From positions 1-43,034 of the forward strand of contig JASDTB010000102.1 of NCBI GenBank assembly GCA_041441455.1: a stretch of 43,034 bases of DNA. The letters run 5' to 3'. The notes under the pieces were generated by a model. That model made no database searches. It had not been told where the DNA came from and saw nothing but the letters and a program-made list of their open reading frames with translations. This DNA is from JAFIHK01 sp041441455 (GTDB lineage: Bacteria > Bacteroidota > Bacteroidia > Bacteroidales > UBA932). Shown one piece after another: positions 7,412 to 15,983 of this stretch. The stretch's first letter is position 1. Each line of letters starts with the position of its first letter. Made by a program: the position numbers and the translations under genes.

Positions 7412-8230
7412 ATGGCAAAATTGAATTTGAAAAACGGCAATGTTTGGTGGAAACATTGGTTTTTAATAGAAGTTTACAAGGCTGCGGCCGTATTTTTGGG
7501 AGTAATAATTGTTATCTCCATCTTGCTTAAAATTATTACCAGACATAACTCAGAACTAGAAGTTCCTGATTTTTCAGGGCTTACTGTTGAGGCTGCTGCC
7601 GATTTAGCCGACGACAACAATCTCCAAGTAGAGGTTACTGACTCTGTTTTCATGCCTAAAATGGCAAGAGGATCGGTGTTTCGTCAAAACCCTCATCCAG
7701 GAGCGAAGGTTAAGAAAAACAGGAGAATTTTACTTACTATAAATTCAATTGAGGCAAAAAAGGTTAAGATGCCTTCTGTAACTGGTTTTTCTCTTCGTCA
7801 AGCTAAGGCAGAACTTGCTACTAAGCATTTAAGAGTAGGAAAACTGATCTATGTTAGAGACATGGCCACCAACAATGTTTTATCACAAAGAATCAACGGC
7901 AGATATATTGCCCCTGGCTCAATGGTTGAGAGCGATAGCGAAATCGACTTAGAGGTTGGATTAAGCTCCGAAGGAGAAAATACTTTAGTGCCAGATGTTA
8001 GTGGTTTAGCATTAATTACTGCAAAAGACATTTTGATTGACAACTCACTTAATATTGGCAAATTACACTACGACGAATCTGTTAAAAATATATCTGACTC
8101 AATGTCATGTTTTGTAATTAAGCAACAACCAGAACCATCAGAATATAAGTCATGGGCTCTTGGAACCCGTGTAGATCTATACTTAAGCGTTGACAAAACG
8201 AAGCTAGAAACCAAGAAAAAATCTGAATAG
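7412..8230 (+). CDS. PASTA domain-containing membrane protein
   Basis: A 272-residue protein with a short basic cytoplasmic N-terminus, one transmembrane helix (about 24-43, AAAVFLGVIIVISILLKII) and three PASTA repeats outside (about 46-112, 116-184 and 190-262; each begins V/MPxxxGLxxxxAxxxL). PASTA domains in other bacteria bind muropeptides or beta-lactams and usually sit on PBPs or Ser/Thr kinases. Here there is no kinase or transpeptidase domain. It precedes the pseudouridine synthase gene by 3 nt, so the two are co-transcribed. A role in cell-wall sensing or scaffolding is inference. The C-terminus is Lys-rich. Confidence 0.9.
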   Translation: MAKLNLKNGNVWWKHWFLIEVYKAAAVFLGVIIVISILLKIITRHNSELEVPDFSGLTVEAAADLADDNNLQVEVTDSVFMPKMARGSVFRQNPHPGAKVKKNRRILLTINSIEAKKVKMPSVTGFSLRQAKAELATKHLRVGKLIYVRDMATNNVLSQRINGRYIAPGSMVESDSEIDLEVGLSSEGENTLVPDVSGLALITAKDILIDNSLNIGKLHYDESVKNISDSMSCFVIKQQPEPSEYKSWALGTRVDLYLSVDKTKLETKKKSE

Positions 8231-8233
8231 CCG

Positions 8234-9301
8234 ATGACCGACTACTTAGAAGAGGATCCGGAACTTATCGACAACGAACTTCCCGAAGACGAGGAGGTCA
8301 CATCTTTCGAACATTATCGTTTCGTCTCTGATAAAGGACAAAGCCAACTTAGAGTGGACAAGTTCATTACAGGAAGGATGGAGAAAACCTCCAGACATCG
8401 TATCCAGCTTGCTATAGGAGCAGGTTATGTTCTTGTCAATGGCAAAGTTGTTAAGGCAAATTACATAGTTAAACCATTAGATATTGTTACGATCGAGCTA
8501 CCCTACAAGAGGCGTGGCTTCGAAGTTCGTCCCGAAAATATCCCTTTAGACATAGTATTTGAGGACAACCATCTGCTCGTAATCAATAAACCTGCAGGTC
8601 TTGTTGTACATCCAGGTCATGGTCACTTCTCTGGCACATTAGTTAATGCATTAGCATTCCATTTAGGTATAAGCCAAGATGCAGATGCTCCAGATGAGAG
8701 AATGGGGATCTTGGTTCATCGAATCGACAAAAATACATCTGGACTTCTATTGGTTGCTAAAGATGATCAGACTCAGCTTGGGCTTGCTAAACAGTTTTTC
8801 GACCACACAATCGAACGTAAATATGTAGCTCTTGTTTGGGGTAATCTTAAGGAGGAGAGCGGAACGATTGTAGGGAACATTGCTCGCGATCCATCGGATA
8901 GACTTAAATTCAAAGTTTTTCCCGAAGGAGAGGTTGGAAAACACGCTGTAACTCATTATAGGGTGCTTGAGAGATTTGGATATACTACACTTGTTGAGTG
9001 TGTGCTAGAGACAGGCAGAACACATCAAATACGTGTTCATATGGACTATCTAGGACATCCACTGTTCAATGACGACAGATATGGCGGAGACAAAATAGTA
9101 AAGGGAACATTGTACTCAAAATTTAAAAAATTCATTGAGAACTGTTTCGAACTAATGCCTCGTCATGCTCTACATGCCAAAACTCTTGGATTTATTCATC
9201 CTGTCACTAAAGAGCACCTCTTTTTTGAAAATGAGATTCCGCAAGACTTTAGGTCTGTTATAGAAAAATGGAGGAACTACTCTGCCTATCGGCAAGAATA
9301 G
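8234..9301 (+). CDS. RluA/RluD-family 23S rRNA pseudouridine synthase
   Basis: A 355-residue cytoplasmic enzyme. An acidic N-terminal extension (about 1-28) precedes an S4 RNA-binding domain (about 38-98) and the catalytic domain. The catalytic Asp165 lies in HRIDKNTSGLLLVAK, and VINKPAGLVVHPGHGH and TGRTHQIRVHMDYLGHPLFND are family motifs. Relatives isomerise uridines in 23S rRNA; RluD modifies helix 69 (1911, 1915, 1917). RluD is the likeliest identity from the S4 domain and the VVHPG motif, but RluC and RluB-like specificity cannot be excluded by eye. It is the second gene after the PASTA protein and is convergent with the outer-membrane protein gene 27 nt downstream. Confidence 0.92.
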   Translation: MTDYLEEDPELIDNELPEDEEVTSFEHYRFVSDKGQSQLRVDKFITGRMEKTSRHRIQLAIGAGYVLVNGKVVKANYIVKPLDIVTIELPYKRRGFEVRPENIPLDIVFEDNHLLVINKPAGLVVHPGHGHFSGTLVNALAFHLGISQDADAPDERMGILVHRIDKNTSGLLLVAKDDQTQLGLAKQFFDHTIERKYVALVWGNLKEESGTIVGNIARDPSDRLKFKVFPEGEVGKHAVTHYRVLERFGYTTLVECVLETGRTHQIRVHMDYLGHPLFNDDRYGGDKIVKGTLYSKFKKFIENCFELMPRHALHAKTLGFIHPVTKEHLFFENEIPQDFRSVIEKWRNYSAYRQE

Positions 9302-9328
9302 CCCCTCCCACTATTTAAATACATCTCT

Positions 9329-12151
9329 TTAGAATCTTCTTTCGCCAAAGCTACCACCTGGTCTTGGACCATAGTTCTGATCTCTTCCATCTGGGCGCTT
9401 TATGTTTCCAGAATTGAATTTACCAAAACGAAAACTGAAACTAACCATTACATATTGACGAAGTATATTATTCTCAATATCTTCAACATAGTTGTCTGCA
9501 TTATTTCTGTAAAGAGTTTTAGCTTGATTTAAGATATCATAAACTTTGACTCTCAATGTTGCAGCATTTTTGAACATCATTTTATATATCTCTGCATTCC
9601 AAACTGCTGATGGTTTATTTGCATTGTTATCAAATCCAATGAAGAATCTGTAATCCAAATCACTTGAGAAGTTAAATCCTTTAGGTAGTGTCCAAATTAC
9701 ATTGGCTAGAATTGAATTTGTCCAGTTGGCAGTTTTAGATTGCTGTTTAATTGTATACCAAGCATTTGAATAATTAATTCCAGCCCCCATACTTGCCTCT
9801 AGCATCTTTCCTTTATATGTAAGTCTTAACTGCTCTCCCAAAGATAGGCTGGTTGTATTGTTTCTTAACCCATTAGAGTAGTTTACCCCCTTATTAAGAC
9901 CTGCTCTGGTATTTGTCGAGATGAAGAATACGTTTTTGGCAAATGGAGCAGTAAACATAATGTTTCCATTTGTATTATATACACCTTGTTCATTAATAGG
10001 CATACTGTACTGAACACCACCTTGATCATACCAGTTTTTATTCACAATTTTATCGAAAGTGTATGTTGCAGAAAGGTTTGCTTCGAAAGTTCTGAACTTT
10101 TCTCTCTTTGAATCTCTGTAGTAGAAATTTAAACTGTGTTCAAATTCAGGTAGCAGGTCTGGATTACCAATCGGACGGAACAATGGATTTGAGTTATCAG
10201 GAACTGGTTGAAGTTGTGTTATACTTGGCTGTCTAGTATTACCTCTATATCTTGCTCTTAACGAACGAGTGTCAGAAAAATCAAATTCAATCATAGCCGT
10301 TGGAGAGAAATTTACAACAAATCTTGAAAAACTAGTTGTGTCTCCCACGCTTTTTGTAAATGCTGGCTGAGCACTGACACCAATCAAATAGTTATATTTT
10401 TCGGTAACCTTACGTATGTTTAGTTCGAATTGTTGGTTAACAAAGGTATTTTCGAAATTGTTAGTATACGCTGAGTCGATAATGTCGTACTTCTGAGTTA
10501 CAGTATTGAAATTATATGAGTGTTTGTTAGATGTTGTGACTCTATATCTATAACTATATGCAAGCTCTATAAGGTGCGATTTACCGATTGGTTCGGTATA
10601 TGAAGCCCTAGCTCCTAAAGAGTAAGCTTTGCTATTCACATCATAAACTTGATCGACAATAGTCTTCTTCTGAATTGGCTTGAAGATATCTGTCTCAGAA
10701 TAGTTCTTTCCATCTATTTCATTATTCGAATATGAATAATTGAAATTAACCGAAAATGTTCTACCAGCTTTTGCTAGTTTATGGCGGAATAATAACTCTC
10801 CATCTGTCGCTTGGTTGCTGTTGTTTCCCGATGAAGAGCTCATACCTCCATTAATATCTGTCCCTTTTGCTCCGTAAGTTGAATATGTTTTACCTTCATC
10901 GAATATACTACTTCCTATTCTTACACTTGGAGTGAACTTTAATGAGGTCCTTTCACTTAATGCATACTCAATTTGGGCATACATTCTGTGACCATTAGTT
11001 ATTGTAGAAGACCAGTTACTTTGATTGTTAAAGAAAGAGCTATCTTGGAGGAAAGTCTGACGTAAACTTTTAGTTTGTGTAAAATTATCGCTATTACTAA
11101 ACATATAACCTCCAGAGACTTTCAAGCTTCCGCTTTTATTTTCGGTTACGATATTTGTTCCTCCCATCCATGAAGTTGTAAGCCCATTTCCTCCGCCAAA
11201 AAATCCTCCGCCCATTCTCATTCCGCCACCACCACTACTTCTCACACTCGATCTGATGCTTCTCATCATATCTCCAGCCATATCAGAGAAACCTCTGTTA
11301 TTGGTATTGTTACCATTAAAAATTGCACTGATTTGGTTCTTGGATGTTAGTTTAGCGATTATACCGCCTGTCTGAAATCTCTCATCGCTTCCATAACCCG
11401 CTGAGATGTTACCAAACCAACCATTCATCATACCTGGCTTAATACCTAAATCGATAATTGTCTCTGTGTTACCATCATCGAATCCAGTAAATCTTGCTTG
11501 GTCCGATTTTCTTTCGACAACTCTCACCTTCTCGATAATGTTTGCAGGTAAATTTTTAGTAGCTAATTGAGGATCATCAAGGAAAAATACTTTGCCATCA
11601 ATCATAATCTTCTTAATCTCCTTGCCATTGGCTGTAATTTTACCGTCAGCATCAATCTCAACTCCAGGCAGCTTTTTAAGTAGGTTCTCTAAAACATCGG
11701 CATCTGTTGTTTTAAAAGAGGAGGCGTTATATTCAACTGTATCTTTTTTAACAACAACTGGATTTCCAATAGCAGACACTGTTACTGCGTTAAGTAAATT
11801 AGCCTGCTCCATCAACTTCACAATTCCAAGATCCCTCTTACCTGGTTCAACTACTACATTTTTCGAGTAAGTTTTATAACCCATAAACTCAACCTTTAGA
11901 GTATAGTTTCCATTAGGGACTCCATTTAGTTCTGCTTTCCCGCTTTGGTTGGTCAACCCATATTTAAGTGGCTTCTGCGCACCTTGTTGGGTGATTGAAA
12001 CAGTTGCAAATTCTATTGGTTGATTTCTGGTACTATCGAGCACCATAACTTTTACACCTTGTACCGATTCTCTCGGTTGTGCTGGCTGAGAATAGCCAAC
12101 ATTCGCCCCACATATCACTAGAGCAGTAAATAGCAATAATAAATATCTCAT
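9329..12151 (-). CDS. Outer-membrane beta-barrel protein with CarboxypepD_reg-like and plug domains
   Basis: A 940-residue protein. A signal peptide (cleavage near residue 21, GYSQ) is followed by a carboxypeptidase regulatory-like beta-sandwich (about 30-118), a TonB-plug-like domain (about 130-235, ending KVRVVERKSDQARFTG) and a large 14-16-or-more-strand barrel typical of the OMP_b-brl_3 family. It sits in the outer membrane. The plug suggests a gated channel like TonB-dependent receptors, though no clear TonB box is visible. A Gly/Met/Ser-rich stretch at about 300-325 (RSSGGGGMRMGGGFFGGG) is probably a loop. No SusD partner or sugar enzymes are nearby, so the substrate is unknown. It is upstream-spaced 93 nt from ruvC and may be read from its own weak promoter. 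Confidence 0.85.
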   Translation of the reverse strand: MRYLLLLFTALVICGANVGYSQPAQPRESVQGVKVMVLDSTRNQPIEFATVSITQQGAQKPLKYGLTNQSGKAELNGVPNGNYTLKVEFMGYKTYSKNVVVEPGKRDLGIVKLMEQANLLNAVTVSAIGNPVVVKKDTVEYNASSFKTTDADVLENLLKKLPGVEIDADGKITANGKEIKKIMIDGKVFFLDDPQLATKNLPANIIEKVRVVERKSDQARFTGFDDGNTETIIDLGIKPGMMNGWFGNISAGYGSDERFQTGGIIAKLTSKNQISAIFNGNNTNNRGFSDMAGDMMRSIRSSVRSSGGGGMRMGGGFFGGGNGLTTSWMGGTNIVTENKSGSLKVSGGYMFSNSDNFTQTKSLRQTFLQDSSFFNNQSNWSSTITNGHRMYAQIEYALSERTSLKFTPSVRIGSSIFDEGKTYSTYGAKGTDINGGMSSSSGNNSNQATDGELLFRHKLAKAGRTFSVNFNYSYSNNEIDGKNYSETDIFKPIQKKTIVDQVYDVNSKAYSLGARASYTEPIGKSHLIELAYSYRYRVTTSNKHSYNFNTVTQKYDIIDSAYTNNFENTFVNQQFELNIRKVTEKYNYLIGVSAQPAFTKSVGDTTSFSRFVVNFSPTAMIEFDFSDTRSLRARYRGNTRQPSITQLQPVPDNSNPLFRPIGNPDLLPEFEHSLNFYYRDSKREKFRTFEANLSATYTFDKIVNKNWYDQGGVQYSMPINEQGVYNTNGNIMFTAPFAKNVFFISTNTRAGLNKGVNYSNGLRNNTTSLSLGEQLRLTYKGKMLEASMGAGINYSNAWYTIKQQSKTANWTNSILANVIWTLPKGFNFSSDLDYRFFIGFDNNANKPSAVWNAEIYKMMFKNAATLRVKVYDILNQAKTLYRNNADNYVEDIENNILRQYVMVSFSFRFGKFNSGNIKRPDGRDQNYGPRPGGSFGERRF

Positions 12152-12244
12152 TGTAAATTAAAATTTCGTTTGTAGCCTTATGATCAAAGATGTTATTTTG
12201 ACCACTGTTTACAACAAAAGTTAAATCAAAAAGATAAAAATTGA

Positions 12245-12805
12245 TTATAATTTTTTTATTCTCTGAGGATTGTTCTTTAAGAATGATTCCCAACTCCCCC
12301 CTTTAGCCTGTTTCGGGATAGGATCGTTTATCTGATAATAATGACATAACGCTACTGAAATTGCGTCTGTAGCATCGAGATGCTCTGCCTTATCTTCTAT
12401 TTTAAGTATATTCTTGATAATCATGGCAACCTGCTCTTTAGATGCAGCACCTTTGCCTGTTATCGATTGTTTAATTTTTCTTGGAGCGTACTCTGCAACT
12501 GGCAAACCCTTACTCAAAGCACAAGCAATTGCAGCACCTTGAGCTCTCCCTAGTTTTAGCATTGATTGCACATTTTTTCCATAAAATGGAGCCTCAATTG
12601 CTAGGTCTGTTGGTTTATACTGAGAAATCAACTGCTCGACAAAATGAAAAATCTCTCCTATTCTTTCGTAATGGTCTGCAATTTTTCTAAAATCCTTTGA
12701 GCCCATCGTGACATAATAAGGCTTCCCCGATTTTAATTCAATAACCCCGAAACCCATTATCTGTGTTCCGGGGTCGATTCCCAATATGATTTTGTTATCC
12801 GCCAT
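12245..12805 (-). CDS. ruvC: Crossover junction endodeoxyribonuclease RuvC
   Basis: A 186-residue Holliday-junction resolvase of the RNase H fold. All four metal-binding acidic residues are present: Asp11 (GIDPGT), Glu71 (AIEAPFYGKN), Asp144 and Asp147 (HLDATDAISVALCH). It acts as a dimer with RuvAB in recombination; ruvA and ruvB are not in the window. It lies 8 nt downstream of serS on the same strand, so it is probably co-transcribed with it. The C-terminal 20 residues are a basic tail. Confidence 0.96.
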   Translation of the reverse strand: MADNKIILGIDPGTQIMGFGVIELKSGKPYYVTMGSKDFRKIADHYERIGEIFHFVEQLISQYKPTDLAIEAPFYGKNVQSMLKLGRAQGAAIACALSKGLPVAEYAPRKIKQSITGKGAASKEQVAMIIKNILKIEDKAEHLDATDAISVALCHYYQINDPIPKQAKGGSWESFLKNNPQRIKKL

Positions 12806-12813
12806 AATACGGA

Positions 12814-14082
12814 TTAGTCAATGTATTCGAAACCAGTGTATGGTTGAAGTACCTCTGGAACTTTAATTCCCTTCTCGTCTTGATAGTTTTCGAGCAATGC
12901 TGCAAGAATTCTTGGTAAAGCTAACGAACTACCATTTAAAGTATGAGCAAGTTGTGGCTTTCCATTTTCATCTTTATATCTAAGTTTCAACCTATTTGCT
13001 TGGAATGTCTCAAAGTTTGAAACAGAACTTACCTCCAACCATCTACCTTGCGCTGCAGAATAGACCTCGAAATCGTATGTCAGTGCAGATGTGAAACTCA
13101 TATCTCCACCACATAAGCGAAGGATTCTGTATGGAAGACCTAAAGCTTTCACAATGCTCTCAACATGTGCAACCATTCCTTCCAAAGCCTCATACGATTT
13201 ATCAGGATGAGAAATTTGCACAATTTCAACCTTATCGAACTGGTGCAATCTATTCAATCCTCTAACATCTTTGCCATATGAACCAGCCTCTCTTCTGAAA
13301 CATGGAGTGTATGCTGTTACCTTTACTGGTAGCTCCTCTCCTGACAAAATTACATCTCTGTAGATATTTGTTACAGGAACCTCAGCTGTAGGGATAAGAT
13401 AGAAGTTATCTAAGCCTACATGGTACATCTGCTCGCCTTTATCTGGAAGCTGACCTGTGCCAAAACCACTGGCTTCGTTCACCATAAGAGGAGGTTGTAC
13501 TTCGGTATAACCTGCTTTTGTGTTAACATCGAGAAAATATGAAATTAGAGCTCTTTGAATGCGCGCTCCTTTGCCTTTATACACAGGAAAGCCTGCTCCG
13601 GTAAGTTTTACTCCTAAATCAAAGTCGATAATATCATATTTTTTTGTAAGCTCCCAATGTGGAAGAGCATTTGCCAAAGTGGGAATCACCCCTCCCTCTC
13701 TTACTATCTGATTGTCTTCGGCTGATTTACCTTTTGGAACAGATGAGTGAGGCGTATTTGGCATCTGCACTAATAGGTCATTGGTCTCTTGAGCTGCAGC
13801 AACCATTTCTGCTTCAACTACTTTAGATCTCTCCTTCAAATCAGCAACTCTCTGTTTTGCAGCTTCTGCCTCTTCCCTCTTTCCCTCTTTCATTAGGTTT
13901 CCAATCTGCTTAGCTATGCTGTTCTGCTCGGATAGTAACGAATCTAATTCAGTCTGACTGGAGCGACGTATTTTGTCTATCTCGTTAATTCTTTCAATGA
14001 TCTCTTTTGCATCAAAGTTCTTAACAGCAAGTCTTTCAATTACAAACTCAGGCTGTTCCCTTAATAGTTTAATATTCAACAT
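12814..14082 (-). CDS. serS: Seryl-tRNA synthetase
   Basis: A 422-residue class II synthetase of normal length. The N-terminal coiled-coil arm that binds the tRNA long variable loop spans about 30-105. The catalytic core shows motif 2 (TPCFRREAGSYGKDVRGLNRLHQFDKVEI) and motif 3 (LNGSSLALPRILAALLENYQ); TAEVPVTN is the serine/ATP-site segment. It charges tRNA-Ser and tRNA-Sec with serine in the cytoplasm. It is divergent from the fimbrial operon, with 164 nt between the start codons. No strong -7 box is seen; TAACTTTA on the minus strand (14113-14120) is one mismatch off consensus. Confidence 0.97.
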   Translation of the reverse strand: MLNIKLLREQPEFVIERLAVKNFDAKEIIERINEIDKIRRSSQTELDSLLSEQNSIAKQIGNLMKEGKREEAEAAKQRVADLKERSKVVEAEMVAAAQETNDLLVQMPNTPHSSVPKGKSAEDNQIVREGGVIPTLANALPHWELTKKYDIIDFDLGVKLTGAGFPVYKGKGARIQRALISYFLDVNTKAGYTEVQPPLMVNEASGFGTGQLPDKGEQMYHVGLDNFYLIPTAEVPVTNIYRDVILSGEELPVKVTAYTPCFRREAGSYGKDVRGLNRLHQFDKVEIVQISHPDKSYEALEGMVAHVESIVKALGLPYRILRLCGGDMSFTSALTYDFEVYSAAQGRWLEVSSVSNFETFQANRLKLRYKDENGKPQLAHTLNGSSLALPRILAALLENYQDEKGIKVPEVLQPYTGFEYID

Positions 14083-14246
14083 AGCTTTTATCTCTCTTTA
14101 AAATTGAGGCTGTAAAGTTAGAAAAAAGTAGGTCACAGTTTACAATTCTGATTTTAAAATCAAGTAAAAAAATTCTTTGAAAAGAAAATTGTACAAATCG
14201 TGCCCTAAAAAATTTTTTCTAAGAGATATGTTTGCCCTACAAAAAA
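14083..14246. promoter_or_regulatory. Divergent control region between serS and the fimbrial operon
   Basis: AT-rich spacer with several short perfect palindromes: GATTTTAAAATC (14150-14161), TTCTTT-GA-AAAGAA (14173-14186), TTGTACAA (14189-14196) and A6T6 (14207-14218). The fimbrial -7 box TATGTTTG is at 14227-14234. No long inverted repeats that would suggest an invertible promoter were found. Some palindromes may be chance in AT-rich DNA. Confidence 0.4.
14227..14234 (+). promoter_or_regulatory. -7 box of the fimbrial operon
   Basis: TATGTTTG matches TAnnTTTG. The A6T6 tract ends 8 nt upstream. There is no consensus TTTG at the -33 spacing, so the promoter may need an activator. The predicted leader to the ATG at 14247 is about 9 nt. 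Confidence 0.5.
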
Positions 14247-15125
14247 ATGAAGGCTATGAAGGGACGAATAATTTTAATCTGCATCTATTCCATTACTCTA
14301 CTCACCATGCTCTCTACTCTTTGGTCCTGCACTAAAGAAAAGATAGGCGAGTATCGACTCTACAAGTGTTACTTAGACAATTCTAGTTCAACGAATTCTA
14401 AATCAAACCAAATCCCCGAAATTGGATTTGCAGCAAACCTATTTATTAGTAACAAAGAGAACATTGATAATCAACTTATTGAGCCAACAACAGTAACAAC
14501 AATCGCTTCATCCGGAGAGATGACATCCTCTGCACCAATCTATTTACCATTAGGAGAATACCAATTCACTGCTTTTTCTACCAATGGAGAGGCAATTAAT
14601 GGATTGGATATTAGTGGGGAGTCTGCGATAAGTCTGCAAAATGGGAAAGACTATTTGCTTGCCGTAGTTAATTCAAACTTCGAGGAGACTAACATTCATT
14701 TAAATTTTAAACACCTTTCATCTTTACTAGATATTATAGTAGAAACAATTGATGGTGCTTCAATTTCTCTGAATGAGATGAAGATTACTTTACCAGATTG
14801 CAATGAATCTATGCTAGATCGGACAAATCAAAGAATAACAAGTACACATACACTTCTGCCACTCTCTTCTGTTGCTGGTAGCGGCAACACTAGAAGTTTG
14901 ATGATTCTTCCTTGTGCTTCGGCAATAATGATTGAGCTGAATGTTAGCGGTATTGTTAACGGCGACTCTTTCTCTTCTAAAATCTTTAGATGCTCTATTC
15001 AACCACCATTCATAGGACTCACAAAAAACTCAAACAAGATTAAAATAAACACATTGATAGGGATAGCAGCTGGCATTTCAATCGATGAGTGGACAACATT
15101 TGACAACACGATAACTATAGAATAA
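14247..15125 (+). CDS. Fimbrillin-like lipoprotein 1 (Mfa_like_1 type)
   Basis: A 292-residue predicted lipoprotein. The signal peptide ends at Cys28 in STLWSC. The ATG at 14247 was chosen because the only upstream alternative is a TTG that overlaps the -7 box. The body shares landmarks with the products at 15984 and 16884: a YLPLGEYQFTAFS segment, LQNGKDYLLA, NFKHLSSLLDI, an AGSGNTRSLMILP block and an acidic-Trp end (IDEWTTFD). These are fimbrillin beta-sandwich features, so it is probably exported, lipidated and assembled into or under a type V-like pilus. It is the first gene of the operon and its stop overlaps the next ATG by one base (TAATG). Its exact place in the fibre is unknown. Confidence 0.75.
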   Translation: MKAMKGRIILICIYSITLLTMLSTLWSCTKEKIGEYRLYKCYLDNSSSTNSKSNQIPEIGFAANLFISNKENIDNQLIEPTTVTTIASSGEMTSSAPIYLPLGEYQFTAFSTNGEAINGLDISGESAISLQNGKDYLLAVVNSNFEETNIHLNFKHLSSLLDIIVETIDGASISLNEMKITLPDCNESMLDRTNQRITSTHTLLPLSSVAGSGNTRSLMILPCASAIMIELNVSGIVNGDSFSSKIFRCSIQPPFIGLTKNSNKIKINTLIGIAAGISIDEWTTFDNTITIE

Positions 15126-15970
15126 TGAACCATAGAATAAACTGCATCAAAAGGCACATTCTAATCTTTTTTACAATTATCATCTGCTTTGGCTGCATAG
15201 ATGAAGATGTAAGTACTTGCCCCGATTTTGGCAAATATCCTATTGAATTGAATGATGACAATTCCTTACTAAATCTTGATTTAAAAGGTACGTTATCTGT
15301 ACTCTATGATGGGCAGCAAATTGAGCACAGAGCCACGACAAAGGCGCAGAATAGTTGTATCCTCTATTTAAATCAAAAACTCTCTCTCTTTCCAGGAAAC
15401 TATAAGTTAATAATGGTTTCTGGCTCTAAATATCCCAGTATTAAGGGAGACTCAATCGCTCTAAAAAATGGACAACTACTATTTAGAGCAGATAGTACAT
15501 ATATGGTTGCAAAAAAAAGGGTGAATAGTCTGGATATTAGATTCAAACCACTATTTGCTCTCATAATAGCCTCTTGCTCCCTAGATGATTCAAATTATAC
15601 ATTAAAGGAGACATCAATTTCACCACCTGATGATTACGGTATTTATTCAAATCTTCGAACCAACCAAACAATACTGTCTGAAGTTAATGGAGAGTTCTTC
15701 AATGTCATGACAAAGGGAGAGGGTGAGAATGTCAGATATACTTCAGTGCCAGCAAAAGAGGGCGTCTTAATCCGCTTTAGGTTCAAATTGGAATCTATAA
15801 AAGATGGCTCACAAGTAGTCCTTTATTCTGGTTTTTATCTTCAACAAAAACTTTTACCTGGCAATATCTTGAATCTTAGATTTTTATTAACTCCAAACAG
15901 AGTGGTATTATCGGGATACTCACTAAAACCATGGAATGAAATCGAATTCGAAAACATAATATTCATTTAA
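15125..15970 (+). CDS. FimB/Mfa2-like fimbrial lipoprotein
   Basis: A 281-residue predicted lipoprotein. The N-terminal hydrophobic segment ends at Cys24, and the mature start CIDEDVSTCP matches the Cys-acidic-Ser-Cys-Pro opening typical of FimB/Mfa2 anchor subunits. Further on, LFPGNYKLIMVSG, LKNGQLLFRADSTYMVAKK and a C-terminal LKPWNEIEF segment parallel fimbrillin strands. FimB and Mfa2 in Porphyromonas gingivalis terminate and anchor fimbriae on the cell surface; that role here is inference. The start overlaps the preceding stop, and the third gene begins 13 nt after its stop. Paralogy to its neighbours is weaker than among the three fimbrillins. Confidence 0.7.
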   Translation: MNHRINCIKRHILIFFTIIICFGCIDEDVSTCPDFGKYPIELNDDNSLLNLDLKGTLSVLYDGQQIEHRATTKAQNSCILYLNQKLSLFPGNYKLIMVSGSKYPSIKGDSIALKNGQLLFRADSTYMVAKKRVNSLDIRFKPLFALIIASCSLDDSNYTLKETSISPPDDYGIYSNLRTNQTILSEVNGEFFNVMTKGEGENVRYTSVPAKEGVLIRFRFKLESIKDGSQVVLYSGFYLQQKLLPGNILNLRFLLTPNRVVLSGYSLKPWNEIEFENIIFI

Positions 15971-15983
15971 TCAATTAATCACT

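Noticed and set aside
12033..12293. Minus-strand open frame spanning the barrel gene start and ruvC end
   Set aside because: It overlaps both real genes in another frame and matches no family; the spacer itself is only 93 nt.
14083..14246. Invertible promoter for fimbrial phase variation
   Set aside because: No pair of matching long inverted repeats was found on either side of the promoter.
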